A stretch of 64,000 nucleotides of DNA from Portunus trituberculatus. Lineage: Eukaryota > Arthropoda > Malacostraca > Decapoda > Portunidae. The stretch covers positions 4,555,981 to 4,619,980 of the forward strand of contig NC_059268.1 of NCBI RefSeq assembly GCF_017591435.1. The letters run 5' to 3'. Below the pieces are notes generated by a model. It saw nothing but the letters and a program-made list of their open reading frames with translations. It was not told the origin of the DNA and did not search any database. Of the stretch, positions 63,506 through 64,000 are shown in pieces. Each line of letters begins with the position of its first letter. Position 1 is the stretch's first letter. The position numbers and the translations under genes are program-made.

Positions 63506-64000
63506 TTTAACTCACATACACTGATTCTAACCACTATTTCACTCTAATCTAACACTTGCAGTACACACTTTCACTTCACTAACACTCAAAAGCATCACAC
63601 ACAGACACCAAGCAGAAACACCACTCGCTAACTATAAAAACCACAGCCAAAAATGGTGCGCACACACAACACGTCCATTCGCCACCACAGCTACTACTCA
63701 CATTGACTTGTATCTCAAAATTTTGCTCATAACTAAAAAAGATCAAACCGTAGCTCGTATCTCAAGGTACCACTGTATGACATTTGATGGTAATTTCATA
63801 AACATTTAAAGACTCCACAGTGGTATACAGTGCCCTCACCCCCTGCCCTATTTGTTTGCAGAGCTCTCTTTGGGGGCACGGGCTCCTAATGGTACTTTGG
63901 TGCTGCTTCCTGAAACCTTCACTCTAAATGGACTGATGTTGGCTTGGTGGAAAAGCCTCTCATTAGTACCATAGTGATGCTATTAAATGTTCTTGAAATT
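63506..64000. other. Tigger-type terminus at 63751-63774, otherwise nothing recognised
   Basis: AGCTCGTATCTCAAGGTACC then ACTGTA is the right end of a Tigger-like element of the kind at 6943-8302, followed by sequence of unknown origin to the window end. Upstream sequence to 63506 may be the rest of that element, but no left end is visible because LINE B3 follows. Confidence 0.5.

Noticed and set aside
63780..64000. Possible ERCC4 upstream exon near the right edge
   Set aside because: No XPF-like residues could be read in any minus-strand frame there.

Overview
The window looks like eukaryotic, intron-rich and extremely repeat-laden DNA. The mix of transposons (several CR1/jockey-type LINE families, a DIRS element, mariner, Tigger/pogo, hAT, piggyBac-like and Harbinger-like elements, a tRNA-derived SINE) and the many AC, AG and TA microsatellites point to an arthropod, most likely a decapod crustacean such as a crab. 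That organism call is inference, not a database result.

Only one host gene is recognised with confidence: ERCC4 (XPF endonuclease, Drosophila mei-9), on the minus strand. Three consecutive exons are visible at 31149-31553, 22259-22360 and 8672-8806. All are phase 0 with GT-AG borders and are collinear with XPF from the helicase-like domain towards the nuclease domain. The introns between them are about 8.8 kb and 13.5 kb, and almost everything else in the window is transposon sequence lying in or beside these introns. Earlier and later exons were not found.

Layout. 1-6571: fragments and one nearly complete copy of LINE family A, joined tail to head at AC-rich seams. 6943-8302: Tigger-like non-autonomous element loaded with AG repeats. 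8672-8806: ERCC4 exon. 9234-17100: a TATA-palindrome repeat split by LINE family B copy 1, itself split by a nearly complete LINE family C. 17345-22175: family C fragment, Harbinger-like element, family A fragment, 2.5-kb hAT-like element. 22259-22360: ERCC4 exon. 22622-30450: two family A copies; the first holds a SINE and a Tigger element that is itself split by a mariner, the second holds a small Tigger-type MITE. 31149-31553: ERCC4 exon. 31845-41550: a second TATA-palindrome repeat split by a complete DIRS-like element (31883-38423, with a piggyBac-like MITE inside its recombinase gene) and by a 3-kb Tigger-like element (with a family C LINE inside). 42085-43547: a related repeat with another MITE. 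43548-51933: head-to-tail array of three family A LINEs. 51934-54640: decayed family C, hAT MITE, half of a Tigger MITE. 54645-63505: head-to-tail dimer of family B LINEs.

Three LINE families are distinguishable. Family A has ORF1 with coiled coil plus RRM-like domain, ORF2 with AP-endonuclease and RT, and a 3' end reading GGTAAATACACAC. Family B has ORF1 with a Cys-rich finger, coiled coil and SGNH esterase, plus EN-RT ORF2 and a TTATATG-type tail. Family C has EN-RT and a poly(A) tail. The most interesting signals are: family A copies repeatedly joined to each other at AC repeats, suggesting target preference for AC tracts including the tails of earlier copies; the textbook DIRS internal complementary region; the family B dimer with a 3'-truncated seam; and a break in the endonuclease frame shared by all family B copies.
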